Assembly: GCF_003478335.1 (NCBI RefSeq)
Contig: NZ_QUFB01000006.1
Location: 1-64,000, forward strand
Length of the DNA stretch: 64,000 bases
Direction: 5' to 3'
Source of the DNA: Clostridium sp. AM49-4BH
GTDB taxonomy: Bacteria > Bacillota > Clostridia > Lachnospirales > Lachnospiraceae
The first letter of the stretch is position 1; every line of letters starts with the position of its first letter. Shown piece after piece: positions 27,042 through 38,179 of the stretch. The position numbers were made by a program, and so were the translations under genes. The notes beneath the pieces were generated by a model that was given only the letters and a program-made list of their open reading frames with translations, made no database searches and was not told where the DNA came from.

Positions 27042-27071
27042 TATAGAAAACATTTACCATTCAGCGATCGA

Positions 27072-28340
27072 TCACTCTTTGACATTTTTAAGAATGTCAC
27101 AAAAATCAAAGGTTGCAAAATAATCTTTTGGTGTTTCAGCACGACGGATCATTTTGACACTTCCATCTTCCTGTAAAAGCAACTCTGCTGATTTTAATTT
27201 GCCATTATAATTGTACCCCATAGCAAACCCATGCGCACCTGCATCATGAATGAACAGGTAATCACCCATATCAATCTTTGGAAGCATACGGTCTACTGCA
27301 AACTTGTCGTTATTCTCGCAAAGCGAACCGGTGACATCATATTTGTGATCACATGGTGCATCTTCTTTGCCCAGGACTGTAATATGATGATATGCACCAT
27401 ACATTGCCGGACGCATCAGGTTTACTGCACAGGCATCCAAGCCAATATACTCTTTGTAAATATGTTTTTCATGAATTGCCTTTGCGATCAGTGCACCATA
27501 AGGAGCTAACATAAAACGACCAAGCTCTGTAAAGATAGCAACATCGCCAAGCCCTGCCGGAACCATGATCTCCTCAAATTTCTGACGGACACCTTCACCG
27601 ATCACTGCAATGTCATTTGGCTCCTTATCCGGTGTGTAAGGAATGCCAACTCCACCAGATAAATTCACAAATGCGATCTCCACACCCGTCTCTTTCTGCA
27701 CTTCCACGGCAAGTTCAAACAAAATGCCCGCCAATGTCGGATAGTATTCGTTAGTCACGGTATTACTTGCCAAAAAAGAATGAATACCAAAACGCTTCGC
27801 ACCTAACTTTTTCAAACGCTTAAATGCTTCAATAAGCTGTTCCTTGGTCATGCCGTATTTCGCATCACCCGGATTATCCATAATATCGGTACCCATTTGG
27901 AATACACCACCCGGATTATAACGACAGCAGATCGTCTCCGGAATACCGGCAACCTCTTCCAAAAAGTCAATGTGAGTAATGTCATCCAGGTTAATAAACG
28001 CACCCAGTTCTTTTGCTTTCTGATACTCTTTGGCTGGTGTTACGTTCGAAGAAAACATGATGTCCGATCCCTTAAAGCCACAAGCTTCTGACATCATCAA
28101 CTCAGTAAGAGATGAACAATCTGTGCCACAGCCTTCTTCCTGCAGGATCTTCAAAATAAATGGATTCGGGGTTGCTTTAACTGCAAAATACTCACGAAAA
28201 CCTTTGTTCCAAGAAAATGCCTTCTTCATTTTGCGTGCATTTTCACGGATACCCTTCTCATCATACAGATAAAACGGAGTCGGATATGTCTTTGCAATCT
28301 CTTCAACCTGTTCCTTCGTAACAAATGGTGTCTTTTTCAT
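27072..28340 (-). CDS. lysA: Diaminopimelate decarboxylase family protein
   Basis: A 422-residue fold-III PLP decarboxylase that would convert meso-diaminopimelate to lysine. The PLP lysine is in FAVKATPNPFILKIL (about residue 53). The glycine loop is NLSGGVGIPYTPDKEP and the substrate-side loop is SLCENNDKFAVDR. The latter has CENND where classical LysA has CESGD, typical of a clostridial branch, so a related substrate is possible. It is divergent from the topoisomerase IV pair. No lysine riboswitch is visible upstream. Confidence 0.82.
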   Translation of the reverse strand: MKKTPFVTKEQVEEIAKTYPTPFYLYDEKGIRENARKMKKAFSWNKGFREYFAVKATPNPFILKILQEEGCGTDCSSLTELMMSEACGFKGSDIMFSSNVTPAKEYQKAKELGAFINLDDITHIDFLEEVAGIPETICCRYNPGGVFQMGTDIMDNPGDAKYGMTKEQLIEAFKRLKKLGAKRFGIHSFLASNTVTNEYYPTLAGILFELAVEVQKETGVEIAFVNLSGGVGIPYTPDKEPNDIAVIGEGVRQKFEEIMVPAGLGDVAIFTELGRFMLAPYGALIAKAIHEKHIYKEYIGLDACAVNLMRPAMYGAYHHITVLGKEDAPCDHKYDVTGSLCENNDKFAVDRMLPKIDMGDYLFIHDAGAHGFAMGYNYNGKLKSAELLLQEDGSVKMIRRAETPKDYFATFDFCDILKNVKE

Positions 28341-28379
28341 AGGTACTCGATGCCTTCTTTCTTAAATATTATGTATTCT

Positions 28380-28405
28380 AACTTCGGATGTATGAAGTTT
28401 GAATT
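28380..28405. repeat. Hairpin repeat, copy 2
   Basis: AACTTC and GAAGTT arms around GGATGTAT, followed by TGAATT. It matches copy 1 (164-190) except at four positions, one pair of which swaps G-C for A-T and keeps the stem. It lies about 40 bases upstream of lysA. The rest of the 28341-28593 spacer holds only the parE promoter. Confidence 0.5.
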
Positions 28406-28482
28406 ATTTACATTTTCTTATCATATCAAATGACATCCATTTTTGCAATATGGTGGAGGATGTAGATGGGGTGTGTTACAAG

Positions 28483-28512
28483 TTGCATTTTCTCTATATT
28501 TTATGGTATAAT
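28483..28512 (+). promoter_or_regulatory. Promoter of parE-parC
   Basis: TTGCAT and TATAAT with an 18-base spacer, about 80 bases ahead of the parE ATG. Confidence 0.65.
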
Positions 28513-28593
28513 AAGGGCTTGGTAGCGAACAGACGTTTGCACCAGATGATTATATGCGGCAGAATGTACACTGCGGCAGGAAATGAGGTAACT

Positions 28594-30575
28594 ATGGCAG
28601 AATATACTGGCAAAGATATAGTAATATTAGAAGGACTGGAGGCCGTACGTAAACGCCCCGGTATGTATATTGGTTCCACCGGATCACGTGGCCTGCATCA
28701 TTTGATCTGGGAGATCCTCGACAATGCTATCGACGAGCATCTCGCCGGTTATTGCAGTGAAATACATATCACACTGCAAAGGATGGTGGCATCTGCATTC
28801 AGGATAATGGTCGCGGTGTTCCGGTCGATCTGCATCCCACCAAAAAAATCCCTACAGTCCGTGTCGTCTATACGATTCTGCATGCCGGCGGTAAATTTGG
28901 CAATTCTGCCTATAAGGTATCCGGTGGTCTGCACGGCGTCGGTTCTTCCGTTGTAAATGCACTGTCAACGCATATGATCGTAGAAGTACGTCACAACGGT
29001 TTGATCTACCGCGATGAATATGCCGATGGCGGTCATCCGGTCTCGCCTCTCGTTAATGGTGAATTGGAGATCATAGGTAAATGCCGCAAATCCGATACCG
29101 GCACGAAGGTTACTTTCTATCCGGACCCGGAAATTTTTGAAACGATCACGTTTAAGCCGGACATTATAAAAAAGAAACTAAAAGAGATTGCTTATCTCAA
29201 TAAAAATCTAAAGTTGATCTATTATAATGAAGCCGAAAATGAAGAACGTACCTACCAGGAAGAGCACGGCATTCAAAGCTTTGTCAGCTATATCAACCGT
29301 GATGCGACGCCGATCCATGACACGCCGATCTATATTGAAGGAACAAGCGGTGATATTGAGGTAGAGATCGCATTCCAATACACCACGAATTATTCTGAGC
29401 AGATCAATCCCTACTGCAACCGCATCAATGTTGCCGATGGCGGTACGTTGGTGACCGGTTTTAAAACAGCTCTGACACGTGTAATGAACCAGTATGCAAG
29501 GGAACTTGGCGTACTTAAAGATAAGGATGAAAACTTTGATGGAAAAGACATCCGTAACGGCATTGTCGCTATTATTTCGATCAAGCACCCTGATCCACAG
29601 TTTGAAGGTCAGACCAAGACAAAACTTGGCAACACGGATGCAAAAACGGCGGTCGATGAAGTATTCAGTGCCGAAGTGCAGCATTATTTAGACAAAAATG
29701 TAGATATATTGAAAAAAATTCTCGATAACTCCATGAAGTCCTATAATGCACGCAAAGCCGGTGACAAAGCACGCACTGCCGCACTAAAACAGCTCAATGA
29801 TGTAGATACCAAAAGCAAATTAGCCGCCTGCACCTCCAAAAAGCCGGAGGAATGCGAGATTTACATTGTCGAGGGTGATTCTGCCGGCGGTACGGTTAAA
29901 ACAGCCAGAAACCGCAAAACACAGGCAGTTCTTCCTCTACGCGGAAAAATACTGAATGTAGAAAAAGCAACTTTAGAAAAAATATTAGTAAACAATGAGA
30001 TCAAATCTATGATTGCCGCTTTTGGCTGTGGAATCGGCGAAGAATTTGATATTTCCAAACTGCGCTATGATAAGATCATCATCTTAACCGATGCCGATGT
30101 CGATGGTGCACATATCAGCACACTGCTGCTCACATTCTTCTATCGCTTTATGCCGGAATTGATCTACTCCGGCAAAGTATACCGTGGTCTTCCACCATTG
30201 TATAAAGTAGATTACGAAAAGGCAGGTTCCGGCAAAGCAGGAGCTTCCGCCAAAACGCCAGCAGATGCCAAGCCAAAGAAACGTGGAAAGAAAAAGTATT
30301 CCGAATATGTATTTAATGACTTTGAGCTGGAAAAATTCCGCAAGATCAAGGAAAATAAGATCATCGGCATCCAGCGTTACAAAGGTCTCGGTGAAATGGA
30401 CGCAGAACAGCTTTGGGAAACTACACTGGATCCGGAAAGCCGTATTCTTGCACAGGTAACGATCAGCGATACTGTAGAAGCTGACGATATCACAACAACT
30501 TTAATGAGCAGTAATGTCCCACCTCGCCGTGAATTCATTATGGAAGAAGCCAAGTACGCAACGCTCGACATTTAA
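28594..30575 (+). pseudogene. parE: Topoisomerase IV subunit B, frameshifted near the 5' end
   Basis: The ATPase subunit of a type IIA topoisomerase. The reading starts [20 protein letters not shown] with [17 protein letters not shown] (the Asn/Asp of the GHKL site), then slips at about 28777-28782. In the next frame the ATP-lid part ([31 protein letters not shown]) is intact but outside the listed frames' starts, and it then runs on to 30575. Later motifs are VEGDSAGGTVKTARNRKTQ and LTDADVDGAHISTLL (TOPRIM). Adding one base gives 660 residues. An essential gene cannot easily be dead, so a sequencing error is likely. GAGGT precedes the ATG. Confidence 0.85.
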
Positions 30576-30596
30576 GATCAGGAGGAATGTGAAAAC

Positions 30597-32849
30597 ATGT
30601 CACAAAAGGATTCAATTATACAATTAGACTTTACAGAGGAAATGCGTAATTCTTACCGCGATTATGCTGTAAGTGTTATTATTTCCCGTGCGTTGCCGGA
30701 TGTCCGGGACGGATTAAAACCGGTACAACGCCGTATCTTATATGCAATGACGGAACTCGGTCTGGCTCCGGATAAGCCACATCGAAAGAGCGCGCGTATT
30801 GTCGGTGATACCATGGGTAAATATCATCCACATGGCGACAGTTCGATCTATGACGCATTGGTACATATGACAGAAGAGTATTCTCTCTCAATCCCACTTG
30901 TTGACGGCCATGGTAACTTTGGCTCGATCGACGGTGACAGTGCTGCTGCCATGCGTTATACGGAGGCACGCCTCTCTCCGGGCGCTATGACAATGTTGGA
31001 TAATTTGGACAAACAGCTTGTCCCATTTGGACCAAACTTTGATGAAAGCGAGAAGGAACCTTTGGTCCTTCCTGCCACTTTGCCAAATCTGTTGATCAAC
31101 GGTACAACCGGTATCGCCGTAGGTATGGCAACTAATATGCCGCCGCACAATCCAGCCGAGGTCATTGATGGTGTGATCGCCTATATGAAAAACCCGGACA
31201 TAACGATCCATGGATTAATGAAATACATTAAAGGACCGGATTTCCCAACCGGAGCGATCATTACAAATGCAGATGAGATCGCACATATTTATGAAACAGG
31301 CGAGGGGAAACTAAAGGTTCGTGCCAAAACGGTGATCGAAAAGAGTGATTATGGCCGCCAAAACATTGTAATCACGGAAATTCCGTATACGGTAGCCGGC
31401 AACAAAATGAAATTATTAGAAAATCTGGTCAGCCTGACGAAAGACAAAGTATTTGATGAAATTTACGATGTCCGCGACGAGTCTTCGAAAGAAGGTATTC
31501 GTCTGGTGATCGAAGTAAAGAAAGACCGTGATGTACAAAATCTTCTCAATGGCTTGTACAAAAAAACTGCCATGGAAGACACCTACGGTGTAAATATGCT
31601 TGCTGTAAAAGACAAGCAGCCGATCACGTTCGATCTCAAATCGCTGATCCAGGAATTTGTATTCTTTCAGGAGGAACTTTACACCAAAGAATATACACAT
31701 CTGCTCAACAAGGCGAACAAGCGTCTGGAAATTGTTGCCGGACTGATCAAAGCGACCGATGTGATCGACTTGATCGTCGAGATCCTGCGCGGCAGTTCCT
31801 CCGTTAAACAGGCAAAGGGCTGTCTTGTAAATGGTGTTACGACGGATATCCGCTTCCGAAGCAAAGCTTCTGAAAAGCAGGCCGCAACACTGGATTTTAC
31901 CGAAACACAGGCAGATGCCATTCTGGCAATGCCGTTAAGCCGTTTAGTCGGCTTGGAACTTCTCAAGCTGCATCAGGAAAACGATACCTTGTTAGCAAAT
32001 ATTGCCGAATACAAAAAAATACTTGGTAATAAAGAGGCTTTACATGATGTTATCAAAAATCGTCTCAGAGCCTACAAAAAACAATTTAACGCTCCTCGTC
32101 ATACAGAGCTTGCCAACATCACGGCTGCTAATTATGTCGAAGAGATCAAGGAAGAAGACTTGTACGTATTGATCGACCGCTTCGGCTATACGAAATCAGT
32201 CGACGCTTCCTCTTACTCCCGCATTGCCCCGGATACTTTGGAAGAATATCATCATATCGTGCCGCTTCGCAATATTGATAAATTATGTGTCTTCACCAAA
32301 GGCGGTTATATGCATCAAGTGAAAGCTATGAATATCCCGAAGGGACGTGCCAAGGACAAAGGCGTTCTGATCCAAAACCTATGTAAACTGGAAAATGATG
32401 AGCCTCTCCTTTATATTAGTTTTGAAGAATTGTTTGATTCACAGCTTCTATTCATTACGCGAGCCGGCTTTATCAAACTGGTATCCGGTGTCGAGTTTGA
32501 AACAAATCGTCAGACAATCGCCTCAACAAAACTGGCAGAAGGTGATGAACTTGTATGCGTACAGCAGGTAGGCATTGAAGATGTGATCAACGCAGACCGT
32601 AAAGTAATTGTAATTACCGATCAAGGATTGTCTTTGGGATTTCCGCTTCTCGAAGTTGGTGAACTCAAGAAAACCAGCCGCGGTGTCAAGGGTATCACTT
32701 TGATCGGTGATGATCTTGTCAAGCATGCCGGTTTTGTTACGCCGGATATGGAGCGTATAGACTTTGACGGCAAAGCGATCAATCCAAAGAAGATACGCAG
32801 CCGCAAACGTGCTGCCAAGGGACAGAAATCGCAAATCGGGACCAAATAA
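30597..32849 (+). CDS. parC: Topoisomerase IV subunit A
   Basis: A 750-residue DNA-cleaving subunit. The catalytic Tyr is in [12 protein letters not shown]. The quinolone-determining region reads [15 protein letters not shown], with the Ser and Asp/Glu positions both visible. The C-terminal beta-propeller lacks a QRRGGKG-type GyrA box; that blade reads [16 protein letters not shown]. This favours topoisomerase IV (decatenation) over gyrase. It starts 21 bases after parE with GGAGG, so the two subunits are co-translated. Confidence 0.82.
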   Translation: MSQKDSIIQLDFTEEMRNSYRDYAVSVIISRALPDVRDGLKPVQRRILYAMTELGLAPDKPHRKSARIVGDTMGKYHPHGDSSIYDALVHMTEEYSLSIPLVDGHGNFGSIDGDSAAAMRYTEARLSPGAMTMLDNLDKQLVPFGPNFDESEKEPLVLPATLPNLLINGTTGIAVGMATNMPPHNPAEVIDGVIAYMKNPDITIHGLMKYIKGPDFPTGAIITNADEIAHIYETGEGKLKVRAKTVIEKSDYGRQNIVITEIPYTVAGNKMKLLENLVSLTKDKVFDEIYDVRDESSKEGIRLVIEVKKDRDVQNLLNGLYKKTAMEDTYGVNMLAVKDKQPITFDLKSLIQEFVFFQEELYTKEYTHLLNKANKRLEIVAGLIKATDVIDLIVEILRGSSSVKQAKGCLVNGVTTDIRFRSKASEKQAATLDFTETQADAILAMPLSRLVGLELLKLHQENDTLLANIAEYKKILGNKEALHDVIKNRLRAYKKQFNAPRHTELANITAANYVEEIKEEDLYVLIDRFGYTKSVDASSYSRIAPDTLEEYHHIVPLRNIDKLCVFTKGGYMHQVKAMNIPKGRAKDKGVLIQNLCKLENDEPLLYISFEELFDSQLLFITRAGFIKLVSGVEFETNRQTIASTKLAEGDELVCVQQVGIEDVINADRKVIVITDQGLSLGFPLLEVGELKKTSRGVKGITLIGDDLVKHAGFVTPDMERIDFDGKAINPKKIRSRKRAAKGQKSQIGTK

Positions 32850-32855
32850 AAGTAA

Positions 32856-32899
32856 AAAAATCCCCAACCGTTAGATATTATCTTAACAGTTGGGGATTT
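32856..32899. terminator. Bidirectional terminator
   Basis: AAATCCCCAACCGTTA pairs with TAACAGTTGGGGATTT, with T-runs on both strands. It ends parC on the plus strand and the small acidic protein gene on the minus strand. Confidence 0.85.
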
Positions 32900-32948
32900 T
32901 CCTATTCACAATATTCTTTTGTCTTTACCGGAATCATTTGTCCGAAAA

Positions 32949-33188
32949 TTACTCTGCGTCATCCTCCGCATCTTCCTCAGACTCATTTCCTTCCATCTCG
33001 TTGCCGTCAATGTCAAGGGTAACATACTCTCTGTCATCCACCTCATCAGCGAACACATCTTCAAACTCCTCCTCATCGAAATCTTCGCTCTCATCTTTGT
33101 TGAAATACTTTTCGATCACGTAGAATGTTCCTGCAATCGCTGCGCCTGTAGCTGCTGCCCCGATCAAAAATTTCATCATTTTCTTCAT
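32949..33188 (-). CDS. Small acidic membrane-anchored protein, unknown
   Basis: A 79-residue protein with one N-terminal hydrophobic segment (MMKFLIGAAATGAAIAGTFY) and an Asp/Glu-dominated tail, about half acidic over its last 45 residues. There is no known domain. The segment could be a membrane anchor with the acidic tail inside or outside. It lies 60 bases downstream of pfkA on the same strand and ahead of a terminator, so it is the last gene of a dnaE-pfkA transcript. A ribosome site (AAAGAGG) precedes it, which supports it being real. Confidence 0.65.
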   Translation of the reverse strand: MKKMMKFLIGAAATGAAIAGTFYVIEKYFNKDESEDFDEEEFEDVFADEVDDREYVTLDIDGNEMEGNESEEDAEDDAE

Positions 33189-33248
33189 ATGCCAATACCT
33201 CTTTCCTTATATTGCAATTAATGTGCTGGTTACAAACGATCCGCTGTA

Positions 33249-34229
33249 CTAACCTCTGGTTGTCAGCTTCTTCATAATGTGAAACAAATAAGGATCCAAT
33301 CCCTTCGTCATTGCCAATGCTTCCTGAATATCGTAATCCTTAAATTCACCATTGTGATATCCTACAACACGGTTGCTGGCACCCTCACACAACAATTCTA
33401 CCGCTCTGGCACCCATTGCAGATGCATATACACGATCTTTGCAAGTTGGATTGCCACCACGCTGTATATGACCTAGGATCGTTGCTCTCGTCTCTACTCC
33501 GGTAGCAAGCTCAATAACCTTAGCCATCTCATTGGAATTACCGATACCTTCTGCATTAACAATAATATGATTCTTCTTACCCATCTTACGGCGATCCTGA
33601 ATCTTGGTAATAATACGCTGAATATCACCATGATATTCCTCTGTGGTCAAAATGTACTCTGCACCACTGGCAATACCGGTCCACAATGCAATGTGTCCTG
33701 CGGTACGTCCCATTACCTCGACGATACTGCAACGCTCATGAGATTCCGACGTGTCGCGCAGGCGATCGATCGCCTCCATCGCTGTGTTGATCGCTGTATC
33801 GAATCCAATCGTATATTCCGTACAAGCAATATCAAGATCGATCGTTCCCGGAACACCGATCGTGTTGATGCCCTGCTCAGAAAGTCTGCTTGCACCATTA
33901 AAGGAACCATCTCCACCAATAACAACAATTCCGTCAATGCCGTGTTTGCGGCAGATCTCAGCACCTTTCATCTGATATTCTAATTTCTTAAACTCCAGAC
34001 AACGCGCTGTATAAAGGATTGTACCGCCAAGCTGAATGATATCCGATACATCGAGTGATGACATATCAAAAATATCTTCTTCCAAAAGTCCCGCAAAACC
34101 GCGACGAATACCTTTGACATGTAATCCATTCGCAATACCGGTACGTACTACCGCACGTATCGCTGCATTCATACCCGGCGCATCTCCACCGCTCGTCAAG
34201 ACACCAATCGTTTTTACTGCATTGCTCAT
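33249..34229 (-). CDS. pfkA: ATP-dependent 6-phosphofructokinase
   Basis: A 326-residue glycolytic enzyme. The N-terminus TIGVLTSGGDAPGMNAAIRA and the phosphate loop VVIGGDGSFNGA are typical; GGDGS marks ATP use, not pyrophosphate. The catalytic loop reads GVPGTIDLDIACTEYTIGFD. It keeps the catalytic Asp of TID, but has Leu where most enzymes have Asn (TIDND) and Ala where most have Pro. VMGRTAGHIALW follows. It sits 93 bases after dnaE, the usual clostridial order. Confidence 0.9.
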   Translation of the reverse strand: MSNAVKTIGVLTSGGDAPGMNAAIRAVVRTGIANGLHVKGIRRGFAGLLEEDIFDMSSLDVSDIIQLGGTILYTARCLEFKKLEYQMKGAEICRKHGIDGIVVIGGDGSFNGASRLSEQGINTIGVPGTIDLDIACTEYTIGFDTAINTAMEAIDRLRDTSESHERCSIVEVMGRTAGHIALWTGIASGAEYILTTEEYHGDIQRIITKIQDRRKMGKKNHIIVNAEGIGNSNEMAKVIELATGVETRATILGHIQRGGNPTCKDRVYASAMGARAVELLCEGASNRVVGYHNGEFKDYDIQEALAMTKGLDPYLFHIMKKLTTRG

Positions 34230-34322
34230 TATCTAGTCCCCCTTGCTTCTCTTGCTGTAATTTCTACGCTGCAACCTTCTAACAATGCAACGCATTTCAT
34301 ATAAATTTTACGCTAAAATCAA

Positions 34323-37300
34323 CTATTTTTCAATACTCTTTTCTTTAATCGCCACAGATTCTTTTCCATATTCTTCCAATGCACCTTCAGCCACCAGTCT
34401 TCGTGCATTCGTCTCATACGATCTTGGCAATTTTTTTACCTGATGCTCTTGCTCCAGGTAAATACAGATCGTATCAGTGCCATCCTCGCTAACTACCTGC
34501 TGCAACAGCTTTTTCTCTACGGCTAAGTAAGCTTCCTTATTAGCAAACCGAATCCATAATTCACAAGGAATACGGTCAAAAGGGATAATATCCTGACATA
34601 TCACTTTGCCGGCTTTATTTTCTTCCGTCTGTGCCCGTCCCTTGACAAAAACTTTCGACCCCTCCACTAACAAATGTTTCTTCTTTTCATAGGTCTGAGG
34701 AAATACTATAATTTCCACTGTCCCATACAGATCCTCGATCGAAGCGATCGCCATCATCGTATTATTTTTTGTTGTTTTCACGATTTTATTCACGAGCAGA
34801 CCTCCGATGACAACACGTTCACCATCTGTAACACTGTTGTCTTCCTGCTCTTCTTCGGCTGCAAAATCGGTCGAAATACAGGTACAATTTTTTTTCATCA
34901 AAGCAACATATTCTTCCAATGGGTGCCCACTGACATAGATTCCCATCACCTCTTTTTCATAAGTTAGCAGCTCCTCCTTTGGGAACTCCTCTACATTCGG
35001 CAATGGATACTGCTTTGCTTTCGCAAAGCCCTCGTCACCAAGATCAAATAACGATACCTGTCCTGCCATATTGTTACGCCTGTCTTTGCTGACAGCATCC
35101 ATAATATTCGCATAGGCAATGACCTTTTGATGACGGTTGCCCGGAAGCGAATCCATCGCACCGGATTTAATAAGATTCTCCACCACATGCTTATTCACTT
35201 CTCCGGAATCCAGTCTCTCCAAGAAATTTTGGAGTGAAGCATAGGCTCCCCCACTTTTTCGCTCCGCAACAATACGCTCGATCACATTCACGCCAATCCC
35301 CTTGATCGCGGACATTCCAAAACGAATTCCACCATCCGCAACCGAAAAGTCTGAATAGCCTTCATTAATATCCGGCGAAAGCATCGGGATGCCCAGTTCT
35401 TTACAGTTCATTGTATAGTGTATTACCTTAGACGTATTATCACGCACAGATGTCATCAGTGCTGCCATAAACTCTATCGGATAATGACATTTCAAATATG
35501 CCGTCTGATAGCTCACAACCGCATACGCTGCCGCATGCGATTTGTTAAAGGCATACTTCGCAAAATCGATCATTTCGTTATATATTTTATTAGCAACTTC
35601 CTCGGAAATGCCGTTTGCAATACAACCCTTAACACCCTCGGCTTCATTACCATATACGAAGTTTTGGCGTTCTGCCTCCATGACCTTTTCTTTTTTCTTA
35701 GCCATCGCACGGCGTACCAGATCGCTTCGGCCAAAACTATATCCGGCCAGACTGCGCACGATCTGCATTACCTGCTCCTGATACACAATACAGCCATACG
35801 TCGGCGCCAAGATCGGCTCAAGCTGCGGGCAGTCATACACAATGCTGTCACGGTTATTTTTGCCCTCTATATATTGTGGAATGAAATCCATCGGCCCCGG
35901 ACGGTACAACGCATTTCCTGCCAAAATATCTTCCATACACTCTGGTTTAAGCTCCGTCATAAAGCTCTTCATGCCACCGCTTTCCAACTGGAAGACACCG
36001 TCCGTCTTACCGGCACTGATCATGTCAAACACTTCTTTGTCATCAAATGGAATGCTAAGAAGCGTATCGTCTTCGATTCCTGCCATTTTAGCTGCATTTT
36101 GTATGACTGTTAGCGTTCGAAGACCCAGGAAGTCCATCTTAAGCAGCCCCAATTCTTCTAATACCGTCATCGTATACTGCGTCGTGATCGTTCCATCAGA
36201 CGCCTTGGACAATGGAACATATTCGTCTACCGGCTTTGGACTGATCAGTACACCGGCTGCATGCATCGAGGTATGTCTTGGAAGTCCCTCCAGCCGCATG
36301 GACATATCGATCAAATTCTTAGCTTGTTCATCTGATTCATAAATTTCACGCAATTCCGGATTGACCTGCAATGCCTCTTTGATCGTAACTTTTGCTCCCT
36401 GCTTTGGCATCGGGATCTGCTTGGCGATCACATCCACATAATTATACGGCAGATCCAGCACACGCCCTACATCCCGGATCGCATTTCGTGCTGCCATCGT
36501 ACCAAAAGTCACGATCTGCACAACGTGATCTTTGCCATATTTACGCACTACATAATCAATCACTTCCGGTCTTCGCTCATAGCAAAAGTCAATATCGATA
36601 TCAGGCATCGTAACACGTTCCGGATTTAAGAAACGCTCAAACAACAGATCATATTTGATTGGATCGATGCTGGTAATGCCAAGCGAATATGCTACAATAC
36701 TTCCTGCTGCACTGCCTCGTCCCGGTCCAACACTGATCCCATTTTCTCGCGCATAGCGAATGAAGTCCCACACGATTAGGAAGTAATCAACAAAACCCAT
36801 TGTCCGAATCGTATCCAATTCGTAATCCAGTCTTTCCTGCAGTTGCGTGGTGATCTCTTCATAACGCTTCTTCATGCCATCCTGGCAAAGTTTTTGCAGA
36901 TAACTATCCGCTGTAAATCCCTCCGGGACATCATATTTCGGAAGTTTATATTTACCAAACTCAATCTCCACATGGCACCGCTCAGCGATCTTAGAAGTAT
37001 TCTCTAACGCCTCCTGTGCATAAGGAAACAGTGCTTTCATCTCGTCTTCGCTCTTAAGATAATACTGTCCTCCCTCATAGCGCATGCGATCTTCATCCTG
37101 TACCTTTTTCTGCGTTTGTATGCATAGCATATATCATGTGGTTCTGCATCTTCTGCCGTGATATAATGCACATCGTTGGTTGCAACCAAAGGAATCTTTA
37201 ACTCCTCACTCATACGCAAAAGCCCTTGATTCACGGTTGCCTGATCTGCAATTCCATGATCCTGCAATTCCAGGTAAAATGATCTTTCCCAAAAATATCA

Positions 37301-37788
37301 TATAGGCGCTCTGCCTCTTTCTTGGCTGTCTCATATTGTCCATACCTAAGTGCCGTGGCAACTGCTCCGGCAAGGCATGCACTAAGCGCGATCACACCTT
37401 CGTGATACTTTTCAAGCACTTCATAGTCAACACGAGGTTTATAATAAAATCCTTCGGTAAATCCTTTGGATACGATCTTGATCAGATTCGAATATCCAAC
37501 GTTATTCTCTGCCAATAACACTAAATGATTGTAACGGCCTTCTCCCTTCGTTACCTCACGATCAAAACGCGATCCCGGTGCAACATATACCTCACATCCG
37601 ATCACAGGATTGATCCCTGCCGCTCTTGCTGCACGATAAAATTCAATAACACCGTACATATTACCATGATCGGTAATGGCAATATTCTTCATTCCCAATT
37701 CTGCAGCTCGCGCGATCAGCTCTTTGATCTTACAGGAACCGTCCAGCAAAGAATATTCGGTATGCACATGTAAATGCGTAAAACTCAT
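34323..37788 (-). pseudogene. dnaE: DNA polymerase III alpha subunit, two frameshifts
   Basis: The replicative polymerase DnaE. The PHP domain begins MSFTHLHVHTEYSLLDGSCK. The polymerase catalytic stretch is MPDIDIDFCYERRPEVIDYV, and a C-terminal OB-fold follows (VVIGGLLVNKIVKTTKNNT). The frame slips at about 37276-37279, where a run of four should be five (expected HFYLELQDHGIADQ), and again near 37130 (expected PHDIMLCIQTQKK). Adding one base at each gives one protein of about 1155 residues, the normal size. Both shifts lie in the PHP domain and a fully conserved enzyme continues on each side, so sequence error is the best explanation. Confidence 0.88.
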
Positions 37789-37857
37789 AGTAAACCTCCA
37801 TGTTTCCTCAGCCTGCAGCTTCTTTACAGGGCATCCGGAAAACGATATAGAAAATGC

Positions 37858-37886
37858 AAAAAGGCAAAGTTAGCACTTTGCCTTTT
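37858..37886 (-). terminator. Terminator of murB-rapZ-whiA-crh
   Basis: The stem AAAAGGCAAAG / CTTTGCCTTTT is followed on the minus strand by TTTTT. Confidence 0.8.
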
Positions 37887-37918
37887 GTGTTACCCAAATA
37901 ATATGTTTGGTTTGTCCA

Positions 37919-38179
37919 TTATGCCTGTGCCGCACTAAGGTACTTCTCAATTTCATCCATGGCATTTGTCTCATCATCTCCATCGATCGATACTACGACC
38001 TCTTCTCCTGCGGAGAGTCCTAAAGACATAAGTCCCATAATGCTCTTAGCATTCACTTTCTTATTTTCACATTCAACATAGATACGACTGTCATATTGAC
38101 TTGCAACCTGAACCAATACTGCAACCGGTCTTGCCTCTAATCCGTTCTTTAATTGGATTTTAATTTTCTTTGTTATCAT
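37919..38179 (-). CDS. crh: Crh-like HPr with Ser46 but no His15
   Basis: An 86-residue HPr-fold protein. Position 15, the phospho-His in HPr, is Glu here (NGLEARPVAVLVQ). The regulatory Ser46 is kept in KKVNAKSIMGLMSLG. It therefore cannot relay phosphate to sugar permeases but should be a substrate of HPr kinase and act with CcpA, like Bacillus Crh (which has Gln15). It follows whiA with a 4-base overlap (ATGA), and rapZ lies before that, the same neighbours as crh in Bacillus. The family assignment is firm; the regulatory role is inferred. Confidence 0.85.
   Translation of the reverse strand: MITKKIKIQLKNGLEARPVAVLVQVASQYDSRIYVECENKKVNAKSIMGLMSLGLSAGEEVVVSIDGDDETNAMDEIEKYLSAAQA

Noticed and set aside
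28341..28593. Possible lysine riboswitch before lysA
   Set aside because: The spacer is short and shared with the divergent parE promoter, and I see none of the conserved lysine-riboswitch cores.
35418..36113. A 231-codon plus-strand reading inside dnaE
   Set aside because: It lies entirely opposite conserved DnaE sequence and has the odd composition of an antisense shadow.
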